Assembly: GCA_050181375.1 (NCBI GenBank)
Contig: JBFXDF010000071.1
Coordinates: 1 to 16,214 of the forward strand
Length of the DNA stretch: 16,214 nucleotides
Source of the DNA: DATARH01 sp050181375
GTDB lineage: Bacteria > Pseudomonadota > Alphaproteobacteria > ATCC43930 > CGMCC-115725
Reading direction: 5' to 3'
The notes beneath the pieces were generated by a model that saw nothing but the letters and a program-made list of their open reading frames with translations, did no database searches and had not been told where the DNA came from. The position numbers were made by a program, and so were the translations under genes. Of this stretch, positions 5,212 through 11,844 are shown in pieces (positions within the stretch are counted from its first letter, which is position 1; each line of letters opens with the position of its first letter).

Positions 5212-6507
5212 ATGAGGCCGCGCCGCACTGTTTTGTGCACGGCGATCGCATGCGCGATTAGTTTGGCGACCGGGGCAGCCGCCAATGCGCAGGACCAACC
5301 CGCGTCCGAGAATGCGACAGTCGAGAGGTTGAAGAACGCGGTCGAACAGCGTGACGCGGTGATCCGCGATCTGCTGCGGCGGGTCGAGAAATTGGAAAAA
5401 TCGGAACGGGACCGCCGCGTTGCGATTGGCAAGCCGGTAAGTCCGCAAGCGGCGCGAAGCCCGGCAAAACCGACGATCCTGCCTTTGGACAGGCCGGATG
5501 AGCTGGAACGCGTTGTCGGTGGTGCGATCGGTCCTGGCGACATCTCGGGCAGGTCGGTTCAGCCGTCGATTGCCCAGGCTCCCGCGCCGTCGGCGCCAGC
5601 CGCCAACGCGCCGCCCGCGGCGACTCCGCCAGCGGCTGGACCAGGCCAGTTCGAGGTGAGCCCCGAGGCCGCCGAACACGCTCTCGAGCGCGCCTTGGTT
5701 CAGACCGGGGCATTGCTGCTTCCTCCGTGGACGCTCGAAGTCGTCCCGAGTCTCACCTATCAATACCGCGAAATCTCACGGCCGGGGGCGATTGCTCTCA
5801 GTTCCAGCGGCAACGTGCTCGTGACCGAAGGGGTAGCCCGAACCTCGACCCTCCAGGCCGCGACGCTGGGGAGAGTTGGATTGCCATGGGACTTCCAAGT
5901 TGAAGTGGGTATACCACCGTACACATACAGGAACCTAACCACTACAACTCGCGTATCGGGGGCGGCTCTCAGTTCAAGCTCGACCGACGGATCGGGATTT
6001 GGAGATCCAAGCGTAAATCTGATCAAGCAGGTATTGAGGGAAAGCGAGTGGTTGCCCAGCCTGTTTCTTAACGGCTCCTGGAACGCCAATTTTGGCCAAA
6101 CCGTGCACGGTATTGCGCTGGGCCAGGGATTTCACCAATTCCAGGTCGGCGCTACCGCCGTAAAGCGCCAAGATCCCCTGGTATTCACGGCTGGCCTCGC
6201 TTACCAGACGTCACTGGAAAACAATAATATTACGCCCGGCGACCAGCTGATACCGAATGCCGCCGTGAACTTGGCCGTGAGTCCGGAGACGTCCCTGCGC
6301 TTCTCTCAACAGGTGGGTTTCGTCAGAAAGGCGAAGCTGAATGGACAGTACGTTCCCGGGTCGCAACAAGTCACCGGAGTGTTTGTATTCGATCTATTGT
6401 CGATCCTTGCTCCGGGCCTCGTTGTCGATTTTACCGCCGCGATTGGTGAAACACGCGACGCCCCGGATCTCACGCTGCGGCTGGGGTTCCCGATTCGGCT
6501 AAACTGA
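5212..6507 (+). CDS. Outer-membrane beta-barrel secretion pore with coiled-coil N-terminus (FapF-like)
   Basis: This 431-residue protein has four parts: a signal peptide (1-27, ending ANAQ), a charged heptad-like coiled coil (about 34-68), a Pro/Ala-rich linker (about 75-147) and a beta-barrel. The barrel runs from about residue 150 to the end and opens with ALERALVQTGALLLPPWTLE. Alternating hydrophobic strands continue to the final LRLGFPIRLN. Length and order match FapF, the trimeric outer-membrane channel that releases Fap amyloid subunits, whose N-terminal region includes a coiled coil and a plug. The terminal residue is Asn, not the usual Phe or Trp of many outer-membrane proteins. It follows the C39 peptidase by 23 nt. 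A general porin-like transporter is the main alternative. The pairing with the exported C39 peptidase favours a secretion role. Confidence 0.8.
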   Translation: MRPRRTVLCTAIACAISLATGAAANAQDQPASENATVERLKNAVEQRDAVIRDLLRRVEKLEKSERDRRVAIGKPVSPQAARSPAKPTILPLDRPDELERVVGGAIGPGDISGRSVQPSIAQAPAPSAPAANAPPAATPPAAGPGQFEVSPEAAEHALERALVQTGALLLPPWTLEVVPSLTYQYREISRPGAIALSSSGNVLVTEGVARTSTLQAATLGRVGLPWDFQVEVGIPPYTYRNLTTTTRVSGAALSSSSTDGSGFGDPSVNLIKQVLRESEWLPSLFLNGSWNANFGQTVHGIALGQGFHQFQVGATAVKRQDPLVFTAGLAYQTSLENNNITPGDQLIPNAAVNLAVSPETSLRFSQQVGFVRKAKLNGQYVPGSQQVTGVFVFDLLSILAPGLVVDFTAAIGETRDAPDLTLRLGFPIRLN

Positions 6508-6521
6508 CGCCGCCGGAGACC

Positions 6522-6542
6522 GGTGCGCTGGATAGGCGCACC
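6522..6542 (+). terminator. Stem-loop after the barrel gene
   Basis: GGTGCGC (6522-6528) pairs with GCGCACC (6536-6542) around a 7-nt loop, 14 nt after the barrel stop codon. Only TTCACG follows, so this is a weak candidate terminator closing the secretion locus. Confidence 0.45.
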
Positions 6543-6829
6543 TTCACGAGAGCGCCGCGCCGGCCTCCGCACCACCTATCCCGTCCGCCTGTCGTCGCCC
6601 GATGCAGCAACCGCCGCTGACGGCTGGCATACGCGGCAAGCCCGGATCGGCGGGAAGTGGCCCGGAGCAGCGATTACAGGTGAAATCGACCCCGCGACCG
6701 CAAGATTGGGGCAAATGCCAACGCGCGTGGGGCGCTGGAAACCGAATAAGGTGCAGGCGATCGCCGCCGCGAGTTTTGCGATCCTGGCGCCGCTGGCCCG
6801 TATCCCCGTCCGGCCCCGCGCCGCCGGGT
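6543..6829. other. Gene-free spacer between the secretion locus and the tRNA
   Basis: No open frame here has a recognisable product or a good ribosome-binding site. I see no repeats or attachment-site duplication of the tRNA 3' end within the window. Confidence 0.4.
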
Positions 6830-6906
6830 TGGTCGGAGTGAGAGGATTTGAACCTCCGGCCCCTGCCTCCCGAAAGCAGTGCTCTACCAGGCTGAGCTAC
6901 ACTCCG
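6830..6906 (-). tRNA. tRNA-Pro (anticodon CGG)
   Basis: On the minus strand a 77-nt cloverleaf runs from 6906 to 6830. The acceptor stem pairs CGGAGTG with CACTCCG, and the D-arm is GCTC/GAGC. The anticodon arm is CTGCT-TTCGGGA-GGCAG, giving anticodon CGG for proline codon CCG. The T-arm carries TTCAAAT. The discriminator A and CCA end are encoded (6830-6833). Confidence 0.95.
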
Positions 6907-6920
6907 CCGACCGGGCGCAG

Positions 6921-6949
6921 TATATAGGCGACCGGTCGCAGTCGCGCAA
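6921..6949 (-). promoter_or_regulatory. Sigma70-type promoter of tRNA-Pro
   Basis: Reading the minus strand, TTGCGC (6949-6944) is followed after exactly 17 nt by TATATA (6926-6921). The mature tRNA starts 14 nt beyond the end of the -10 box, which would leave a leader of roughly 8 nt. The unit is insulated upstream by the terminator of the synthase gene. Confidence 0.62.
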
Positions 6950-6970
6950 TCGCGGATCCTGCGCCCATGC

Positions 6971-7001
6971 AAAACCCGACAAATCGCCTTTGCGGTCGGG
7001 T
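6971..7001 (-). terminator. Rho-independent terminator of the polyprenyl synthase gene
   Basis: On the minus strand ACCCGAC/GTCGGGT (6974-6980 with 6995-7001) forms a stem with an inner CGC/GCG helix and a small bulge. TTTTGC follows directly. It begins at the last base of the gene's stop codon, a compact intrinsic terminator. Confidence 0.7.
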
Positions 7002-8095
7002 CAATAGCCGCGCGCGGTAGCGAATTGGGTCGTCTCGATCAGCGCGCGGCGCATCGCTCCGTCCGGAAAGCAGGCGAGCGCGGCCGCGGCATTGTCGGCG
7101 TAGGTTCTCGCGCGGCGCATCGTCTCCGCCACGGCGCCGCGCCGTTCGACAAGCCGCATCGCGCGTTCCAGATCGCCCGGATGCTGGTCACACTCCTCAA
7201 GCGTGCGGCGCCAGAAACTCCTTTCCTCACGGTCGCCTCGGGCAAACGCGATCAGGATCGGCAGCGTGATCTTGCCGTCGCGAAAATCGTCGCCGACAGA
7301 CTTGCCGAGTTCGCTCTGGCGCGCCGAAAAGTCGAGCATGTCGTCGATCAGCTGAAAGGCGACGCCCAGATTGCGGCCGAAACGCTCGAGCGCTTCTTCT
7401 TCCGCCGGCGGGCGCTCGGCAACAACGGCACCGATGCGGCTTGCCGCCGCGAACAGCGCCGCCGTTTTTGCCTCGACGACATCGAGATAGGCGGCCTCGG
7501 TCGTCGTCGTGTCGTTGGCGGTGACCAGCTGTCCGACCTCGCCTTCGGCGATGATGGCCGCGGCGCGCGACAGAATCTCCAGAATGCGCAGCGAACCGTC
7601 GGCGACCATCAGCTCGAACGAGCGCGCAAACAGAAAATCCCCGACCAGCACGGCCGGCTTGTTGCCCCAGACCGCGTTCGCGGTGTCGCGGCCGCGCCGC
7701 AGGTCGCTCGAGTCGACGACGTCGTCGTGCAGCAAGGTCGCGGTGTGGATGAACTCGACAGCGGCGGCGAGCGCCACATGCCGCTCGCCCTGGTAGCCGC
7801 ACAACCGGGCGCAGCCGAGGGTCAGCATGGGCCGCAGCCGCTTGCCCCCGGCCGAAACGATATGGCCCGCGAGCTGTGGAATGAGCGCCACCCTGCTGTG
7901 CATGCGCGAGACGATCAGCCGGTTGACCTGCTCAAGATCGGCGGAGAGCAAACGGAACAGCGGGTCGAGCGACGGCGTCGCGGCCGCGGTGCCTCGATCG
8001 CCGCTTTGTAGCTGCTCCACCAAGATCTCCTTCGCTGGTTTCGGACGCCGCTCAGCGACCCTCCGGCGGATGCGCGGCTTGACGCGTTCGACCAT
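7001..8095 (-). CDS. ispB: Polyprenyl (octaprenyl-type) diphosphate synthase
   Basis: This trans-prenyltransferase adds isopentenyl diphosphate units to an allylic primer to make the ubiquinone side chain. From ATG 8095 the 364-residue protein shows GGKRLRP (83-89, substrate binding). The first Asp-rich motif is DDVVD (124-128), followed by the RRG loop, and the second Asp-rich motif is DDMLD (251-255). These are the paired Mg-binding motifs of the family. The product length (C40, C45 or C50) cannot be read from the sequence. A GTG at 8110 would add five residues. The first 35 or so residues look dispensable, so a later GTG near 8020 is also possible. It is divergent from the DUF2007 gene, a neighbourhood familiar from Alphaproteobacteria. 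The symbol denotes the family. Confidence 0.93.
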   Translation of the reverse strand: MVERVKPRIRRRVAERRPKPAKEILVEQLQSGDRGTAAATPSLDPLFRLLSADLEQVNRLIVSRMHSRVALIPQLAGHIVSAGGKRLRPMLTLGCARLCGYQGERHVALAAAVEFIHTATLLHDDVVDSSDLRRGRDTANAVWGNKPAVLVGDFLFARSFELMVADGSLRILEILSRAAAIIAEGEVGQLVTANDTTTTEAAYLDVVEAKTAALFAAASRIGAVVAERPPAEEEALERFGRNLGVAFQLIDDMLDFSARQSELGKSVGDDFRDGKITLPILIAFARGDREERSFWRRTLEECDQHPGDLERAMRLVERRGAVAETMRRARTYADNAAAALACFPDGAMRRALIETTQFATARGY

Positions 8096-8173
8096 CCGCG
8101 AGCATACCACAACGGTGTCGATGTAGGGCCGGCCATCGGCCGAACATCGCCGGGCAACGCGGGTTTACGGGCT

Positions 8174-8386
8174 TTGAAAGAGCTGTTTCGGACCAACGAT
8201 GTTGTCCGTCTGTCCTGGGCGCAGGCCCGCCTGCAGGACGCCGGCATCGACAGCCTCGTGCTCGACCAGCACACCAGCCTCGTGGAAGGCAGCATCGGCG
8301 CGATCCCGCGGCGGCTGGTCGTCGCCGAGTGCGATCATCGACGCGCCTGCGAGATTATCGCCAACGCCGAAAAGGAGCTGTGCTGA
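8174..8386 (+). CDS. DUF2007 family small protein
   Basis: This 70-residue protein belongs to the DUF2007 family, often labelled a putative signal-transducing protein, with no established biochemical role. It begins at TTG 8174 with MKELFRTND, the typical family start. The conserved LVLDQHTSLVEGSIGAIPRR segment follows, then an acidic, helical C-terminus. A family-like N-terminus beginning exactly at the TTG justifies that rare start codon. It is divergent from the prenyl synthase. It overlaps the methyltransferase start by 7 nt, so the two are translationally coupled. Confidence 0.85.
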   Translation: MKELFRTNDVVRLSWAQARLQDAGIDSLVLDQHTSLVEGSIGAIPRRLVVAECDHRRACEIIANAEKELC

Positions 8387-9132
8387 ACCCTTTCAAGGCG
8401 CCGACGAGCGCCGATCTGCTGCTCGGCGGGCGGGTCCGGATCGCCCAGCCGCGCAACGGCGCCCGCGTCGCGATCGACCCGATCTTTCTGGCGGCCGCGG
8501 TACCCGCTGAGCCGGGCGAGGCGGTGCTCGACATCGGCTGCGGCAGCGGCGCGGCGAGCCTGTGTCTGGCGGCCCGCGTGCCGGGCTGCCGCGTCGTCGG
8601 GCTCGAACTGCAACCCGATCTGGCGCAGCTGGCCGGCGAAAATGTCGCGGCCAACGGTCTGGAGGGGCGGGTCGCGGTAATTGCCGGCGACCTGCTGCGG
8701 CCGCCTCGCGGTCTGCTTCCCGGCAGCTTCGATCATGTGATGGCCAACCCGCCTTTTCTGGAACGCGGACGGGCCAGCCCGCCGCCGAACCCGGCGAAGG
8801 CGGCCGCAGCGATCGAGGGCGAAGCCGATCTCGCCGACTGGGTCCGGTTCGCGGCGGAAATGGCGCGGCCAAAAGGAAGCATGACTTTTGTGCACCGGGC
8901 CGACCGGCTCGACGCGCTGCTCGGTTACCTGGCGGGCCGCGCCGGCGGGATTGTTGTCTTCCCGCTTTGGCCGATGGCGGGCCGCGACGCCGGCCGCGTC
9001 GTGGTGCGCGCCCGCAAGCAGGTGGCGGCGCCGACTCGTCTCGCGGCCGGGCTCGTTCTGCACGAAGCCGACGGGCGGTTCACGGTGGCCGCGGAGGCGG
9101 TGCTGCGCGGCGGCAAGGCGCTGCCGCTTTAG
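8380..9132 (+). CDS. tRNA1(Val) N6-adenine methyltransferase family protein (TrmN6-like)
   Basis: This 250-residue class I SAM-dependent methyltransferase has motif I DIGCGSG (51-57), an acidic residue after the next strand in GLELQPD (74-80), and the N6-adenine signature NPPF (123-126). The family modifies adenine 37 of tRNA1(Val) in enterobacteria; in this organism the substrate is inferred. Translation is best started at GTG 8380, preceded by AAAGGAG (8371-8377), which overlaps the DUF2007 stop. A longer frame back to 8329 lacks support. Residues 2-30 (LNPFKAPTSADLLLGGRVRI) match the usual N-terminus of alphaproteobacterial members. Confidence 0.88.
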   Translation: MLNPFKAPTSADLLLGGRVRIAQPRNGARVAIDPIFLAAAVPAEPGEAVLDIGCGSGAASLCLAARVPGCRVVGLELQPDLAQLAGENVAANGLEGRVAVIAGDLLRPPRGLLPGSFDHVMANPPFLERGRASPPPNPAKAAAAIEGEADLADWVRFAAEMARPKGSMTFVHRADRLDALLGYLAGRAGGIVVFPLWPMAGRDAGRVVVRARKQVAAPTRLAAGLVLHEADGRFTVAAEAVLRGGKALPL

Positions 9133-9161
9133 CGCCGGGCCGAGGCCGCCCCGATTTCCCT

Positions 9162-9179
9162 TTCCCTGATAACAGGGAA
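9162..9179 (+). terminator. Small perfect hairpin after the methyltransferase
   Basis: TTCCCTG (9162-9168) and CAGGGAA (9173-9179) form a 7-bp stem with an ATAA loop, 29 nt after the stop codon, followed by TGTTCT. It may act as a weak terminator. Its right arm is also the first of the AACAGGGAAT motifs that recur downstream. Confidence 0.45.
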
Positions 9180-9331
9180 TGTTCTCCGACCGGCGCTCGG
9201 GCGGTTCCGATTCCACCTTCCATCGCAAAGAGTTGCGTGGCAATTACCGCGGCGGAAACAGGGAACCTGGAGCCGGGCGAACAGGGTATTTGCCCGCGGC
9301 AACAGGGAGTTTCGCGATCGTAACAGGGAAT
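9171..9331 (+). repeat. Iteron-like direct repeats of AACAGGG(A/T)A
   Basis: Five same-strand copies start at 9171, 9257, 9280, 9301 and 9322. The core AACAGGG is invariant and is followed by AAT, AAC, TAT, AGT and AAT. The last three are exactly 21 bp apart, and the second-to-third gap is 23 bp. About two helical turns of spacing places the copies on one face of the helix, as expected for cooperative protein binding. No replication or recombination gene is adjacent. The units are too short and closely spaced for a CRISPR array. Confidence 0.8.
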
Positions 9332-9661
9332 TTACAAAGCCGTCGCCTCCGAGCGTCACGCCGACCCTTGGTCGCCCGAACCCGCAATATGGCAGCAGAT
9401 TGCGGCAATTTTTGCAGCGATGCGGAAACGTCGCCGACCTGATCGCGGCTCGGCCGGGCGCCGACCCCGGTCTGTTGCAAAGCGGTTGCTTAAAATAGTA
9501 TTTACTAGTGGTTGATCGCCCCACGAAAGATTGGCAAAAACGGGATCGCCTCCGAGGAGGGGCAGACGCGCCGTTCGAAGAGAACAGCCGCTGTCGGCGT
9601 CGAGGCGGGACAGCCGAACGCTCTGCTCCGGAGCGGTCGATCGCGATGCATGGAGATGATG

Positions 9662-9832
9662 ATGGGCCGTTTCGTTCCGGTTTCCCTGGTAGCGCTGCTC
9701 GCGACCGGCGCGGCGACCACGGCGGCTTTTGCCGGCGTACCGGTTACCGTTCCGGAGCCGTCGAGCCTCGCCTTGCTCGCCAGCGGCATGGGCGTCGTGT
9801 ACCTGGCACGGAAGCTGCGCCGCAGAAAATAA
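9662..9832 (+). CDS. PEP-CTERM mini-protein (56 residues)
   Basis: This tiny exported protein consists almost entirely of sorting signals. A Sec signal peptide occupies residues 1-24 (ending TTAAFA). A six-residue mature stretch follows, then the PEP-CTERM signal: VPEPSSLALL at 30-39, a hydrophobic segment and a basic end RKLRRRK. In PEP-CTERM systems exosortase recognises this tail, holds the protein at the inner membrane and processes it for release to the surface or matrix. Candidate in-frame ATGs are at 9650, 9656, 9659 and 9662. GGAG at 9652-9655 with 6-nt spacing favours 9662. The next gene starts 17 nt after its stop, so co-transcription is likely. No exosortase is in the window. It could be a decayed gene that has lost its middle, or a real peptide. 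Confidence 0.7.
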   Translation: MGRFVPVSLVALLATGAATTAAFAGVPVTVPEPSSLALLASGMGVVYLARKLRRRK

Positions 9833-9849
9833 GGCGGCAGGGTCTCGAG

Positions 9850-10626
9850 GTGGAGGTATCGAGCGAGGCCCTGGCCGGTTTCGCCGCTCTCCTCGCGATC
9901 GGATTGTGGGAGACCCGGCGCCCGCACGCCGCGTCGAGCACCGGCTTTGGCGGGCGCTGGGCGAGCCACATCATCCTCTATGTCGTGGGCGGCGTCGCGG
10001 CCGGATGGCTCGTCGCGGCGATTGTCGGGCCGGCCTGGAAAGACGGATTGCCGAGCCCGCCGAATTACCCGCTAATCGGGTTGGCCGCCGTGCTCGGCGT
10101 GCTGGTCCTGGATCTCGAGCGGTATTGGCTGCATCGGCTGCTGCACGGCGTGCCGGTCCTGTGGCGCTGCCATGCGCTGCATCATTCCGATCGCGAGATC
10201 GATGTCAGCACCGGGTATCGGCATCACCCGTTCGAGATTGCCGTCGTCGCGTTGGTGCTGCCGCTTTCGGCGCTGGTTCTGGCGATCCCCGGCTCGGTTC
10301 TCGTCGCCTACGGCGCGATCGATGCGATCGCCGCCGTTTTTCAGCACGGCAACATCACGCTGCCGCGACGGCTCGAACGCATGCTCGCGCCGATCGTTGT
10401 GACCCCGGCGATGCACCGGCTGCACCATTCGATCGACCGGCGCGAGGCCGACAGCAATTTCGGCCAGATCTTCTCGTTCTGGGACCGGCTGTTCGCGACC
10501 TACACAAAGCCGGCGCCGGGCGTAACCGGCGTCGAATACGGCGTCGCGGAATTCGCCGAGCCGGCCCATCAGCGCCTGCCGGCGATGCTGCTGACCCCGT
10601 TCCTGATCGGTGCGAGGAGCGGGTAG
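9850..10626 (+). CDS. Sterol desaturase / fatty acid hydroxylase family membrane protein
   Basis: This 258-residue integral membrane di-iron enzyme carries the family's histidine clusters: HRLLH (95-99), HALHH (108-112) and HRLHH (189-193), with additional His at 125-126 and 166. The family uses a non-haem di-iron centre to hydroxylate or desaturate lipids or sterol-like substrates; the actual substrate is unknown. Hydrophobic segments lie near residues 38-60, 76-90 and 129-165. The best start is GTG 9850, just after the PEP-CTERM mini-gene. Upstream in-frame sequence runs through that gene in another frame and is not family-like. Length is normal for the family. Confidence 0.88.
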   Translation: MEVSSEALAGFAALLAIGLWETRRPHAASSTGFGGRWASHIILYVVGGVAAGWLVAAIVGPAWKDGLPSPPNYPLIGLAAVLGVLVLDLERYWLHRLLHGVPVLWRCHALHHSDREIDVSTGYRHHPFEIAVVALVLPLSALVLAIPGSVLVAYGAIDAIAAVFQHGNITLPRRLERMLAPIVVTPAMHRLHHSIDRREADSNFGQIFSFWDRLFATYTKPAPGVTGVEYGVAEFAEPAHQRLPAMLLTPFLIGARSG

Positions 10627-10627
10627 C

Positions 10628-10662
10628 ATGGGCTGACCGGGCGACAGCCGGGAGCAGCCCAT
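10628..10662 (+). terminator. Stem-loop after the desaturase gene
   Basis: ATGGGCTG (10628-10635) pairs with CAGCCCAT (10655-10662), and a nested CCGG/CCGG pairing sits in the loop. It starts 2 nt after the desaturase stop and lies between convergent genes. There is no strong T-tract, only CATTTCG afterwards. Confidence 0.5.
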
Positions 10663-10682
10663 CATTTCGCCGCCGCACAGAT

Positions 10683-10714
10683 GGGCTTCCCCCGGCCTTC
10701 GCCGGGGTCAGCCC
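10683..10714. repeat. REP-like GC palindrome between convergent genes
   Basis: CCCCGGC (10690-10696) and GCCGGGG (10701-10707) surround a CTTC loop, and outer arms GGGCT and AGCCC (10683-10687, 10710-10714) extend the stem. The core resembles the short palindromes scattered in many alphaproteobacterial genomes. Its place between convergent genes suits a bidirectional terminator or REP element. Genome-wide copy number cannot be seen here. Confidence 0.6.
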
Positions 10715-10748
10715 GTCCCACGATCCACTTCCGGAACCCCGCGGCCGA

Positions 10749-11840
10749 TCAATCGAGCAGCCAGGGCGCGGCGCTGGCCTGGGCGATCTGGCGGATCTGG
10801 CCCAAAAGGCCGGGTCCGACCGGGATGCCGTCGCGCAGCCGCGCGGCCGCGTTGTGCCATTGCGGGTCGCCCGCCACCATGACAGGCTGCGCCGGATCGA
10901 CCGGTTTTGTCGCGCGCAGGTCGTCGCACAGCCGGGTCACGTCGGCCGCGAATTCCCCTTCCTCGCGGAACAGGTTGGGGTCGATCGCGATAAAGCAGTG
11001 GCCGATATCGTTGCCTTGCGGCTTCTTCGTGTGCATCGGGTCGGTGATCAGCGTCGACCCCGACAGGCACGCGCCGAGGATGTTGACCATCACTGCCAGC
11101 CCGTAGCCCTTGTAGCTCGAATTCTCCGGCGAGCCGCCGAGCGAGGTCAGAAACCCGCCCTTCTCGCGCGCCTCCAAGGGATCGGTGCTCGGCAGCCCGT
11201 CCTTGTTCAGGACCCAGCCGGGCGGGCATTGCAGCCCCTCGTTGGCCTTGTTGCGGATGCGGCCGGCGGCGACCGTCGTCGTCGCCATGTCGAGCAGAAA
11301 CGGCCGCTCCGGGTCGCCGGTCGGCGCCGCGAACGACCACGGGTCGGTGCCGAGCTTGGCCTCCTTGCCGAAGGTCGGCGCGACCTGGATCGACGACGCG
11401 CTGGTGCACGCCATCCCGATCAGCCCTTCCTGCGCCGCCATCAGCGTGTAATAGCCGGTGGCGCCGAAATGCGCCGAGTTGCGCACCGCGGCGATCGCCA
11501 TGCCGGCTGCCTTGGCCTTGTCGATCGCGACCCGCATCGCGAAATGCGCCGGCACGTGGCCGAGCCCGCCATCGCCGTCGACCAGCGCCGACACCGCGGT
11601 TTCCTTGATGACAACAGGCCGGCACTGCATGTTGGCGCGGCCGCTGCGCCGGAGACGGTCATAGCCCGGGATCATCGACATCCCGTGGCTGTCCACCCCG
11701 TGCAGATCGGCCCAGGACAGGATGTCGGCGGTTGTCTCAGCATTCCCTTCCGGCATGCCCCAGGCGAGGAGGATCGCCTTCAGTTGCCCGCGGTGCTTCT
11801 CATAGGGCGCGGTCGGCGCGCTCGGGGTCGGGTCGGCCAT
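10749..11840 (-). CDS. Malate/L-lactate dehydrogenase-2 family oxidoreductase
   Basis: This 363-residue NAD(P)-dependent 2-hydroxyacid dehydrogenase belongs to the LDH2/MDH2 family, which includes ureidoglycolate and sulpholactate dehydrogenases. Visible family motifs are ADLHGVDSHGMSMIPGYDRL (44-63), NSAHFGATGYY with the likely catalytic His124, and LLDMATTTVAAGRI in the middle. ATG 11840 is chosen over an in-frame ATG at 11867 because GGAG sits 7 nt upstream and it falls 4 nt after the SDR stop codon. The two genes form a tight minus-strand operon. The substrate, probably a 2-hydroxy or 2-oxo acid, is not determined by the sequence. Confidence 0.9.
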   Translation of the reverse strand: MADPTPSAPTAPYEKHRGQLKAILLAWGMPEGNAETTADILSWADLHGVDSHGMSMIPGYDRLRRSGRANMQCRPVVIKETAVSALVDGDGGLGHVPAHFAMRVAIDKAKAAGMAIAAVRNSAHFGATGYYTLMAAQEGLIGMACTSASSIQVAPTFGKEAKLGTDPWSFAAPTGDPERPFLLDMATTTVAAGRIRNKANEGLQCPPGWVLNKDGLPSTDPLEAREKGGFLTSLGGSPENSSYKGYGLAVMVNILGACLSGSTLITDPMHTKKPQGNDIGHCFIAIDPNLFREEGEFAADVTRLCDDLRATKPVDPAQPVMVAGDPQWHNAAARLRDGIPVGPGLLGQIRQIAQASAAPWLLD

Positions 11841-11844
11841 CGCA

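Larger units (their letters stand above)
9133..9661. other. Gene-poor intergenic region of about 530 bp
   Basis: No credible gene is visible. The region holds the hairpin at 9162-9179, the AACAGGG motif array (9171-9331) and an AT-rich patch near 9489-9505 (TAAAATAGTATTTACTAG) that may include the promoter for the PEP-CTERM mini-gene. A possible -35/-10 pair is TTGCAA (9475) and TAGTAT (9496), but its 15-nt spacer is short, so I do not assert it. Confidence 0.5.

Noticed and set aside
6830..6906. tRNA-Pro as an integration site for a mobile island
   Set aside because: No integrase gene and no visible duplicate of the tRNA 3' end occur in the window.
7025..8011. A 328-residue plus-strand frame opposite the prenyl synthase
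   Set aside because: The minus strand has both Asp-rich motifs, so this is an antisense shadow.
9171..9331. AACAGGG repeats as a CRISPR array
   Set aside because: The conserved unit is only 7-10 bp, spacing is 21-23 bp with one gap of 86 bp, and no cas genes are present.
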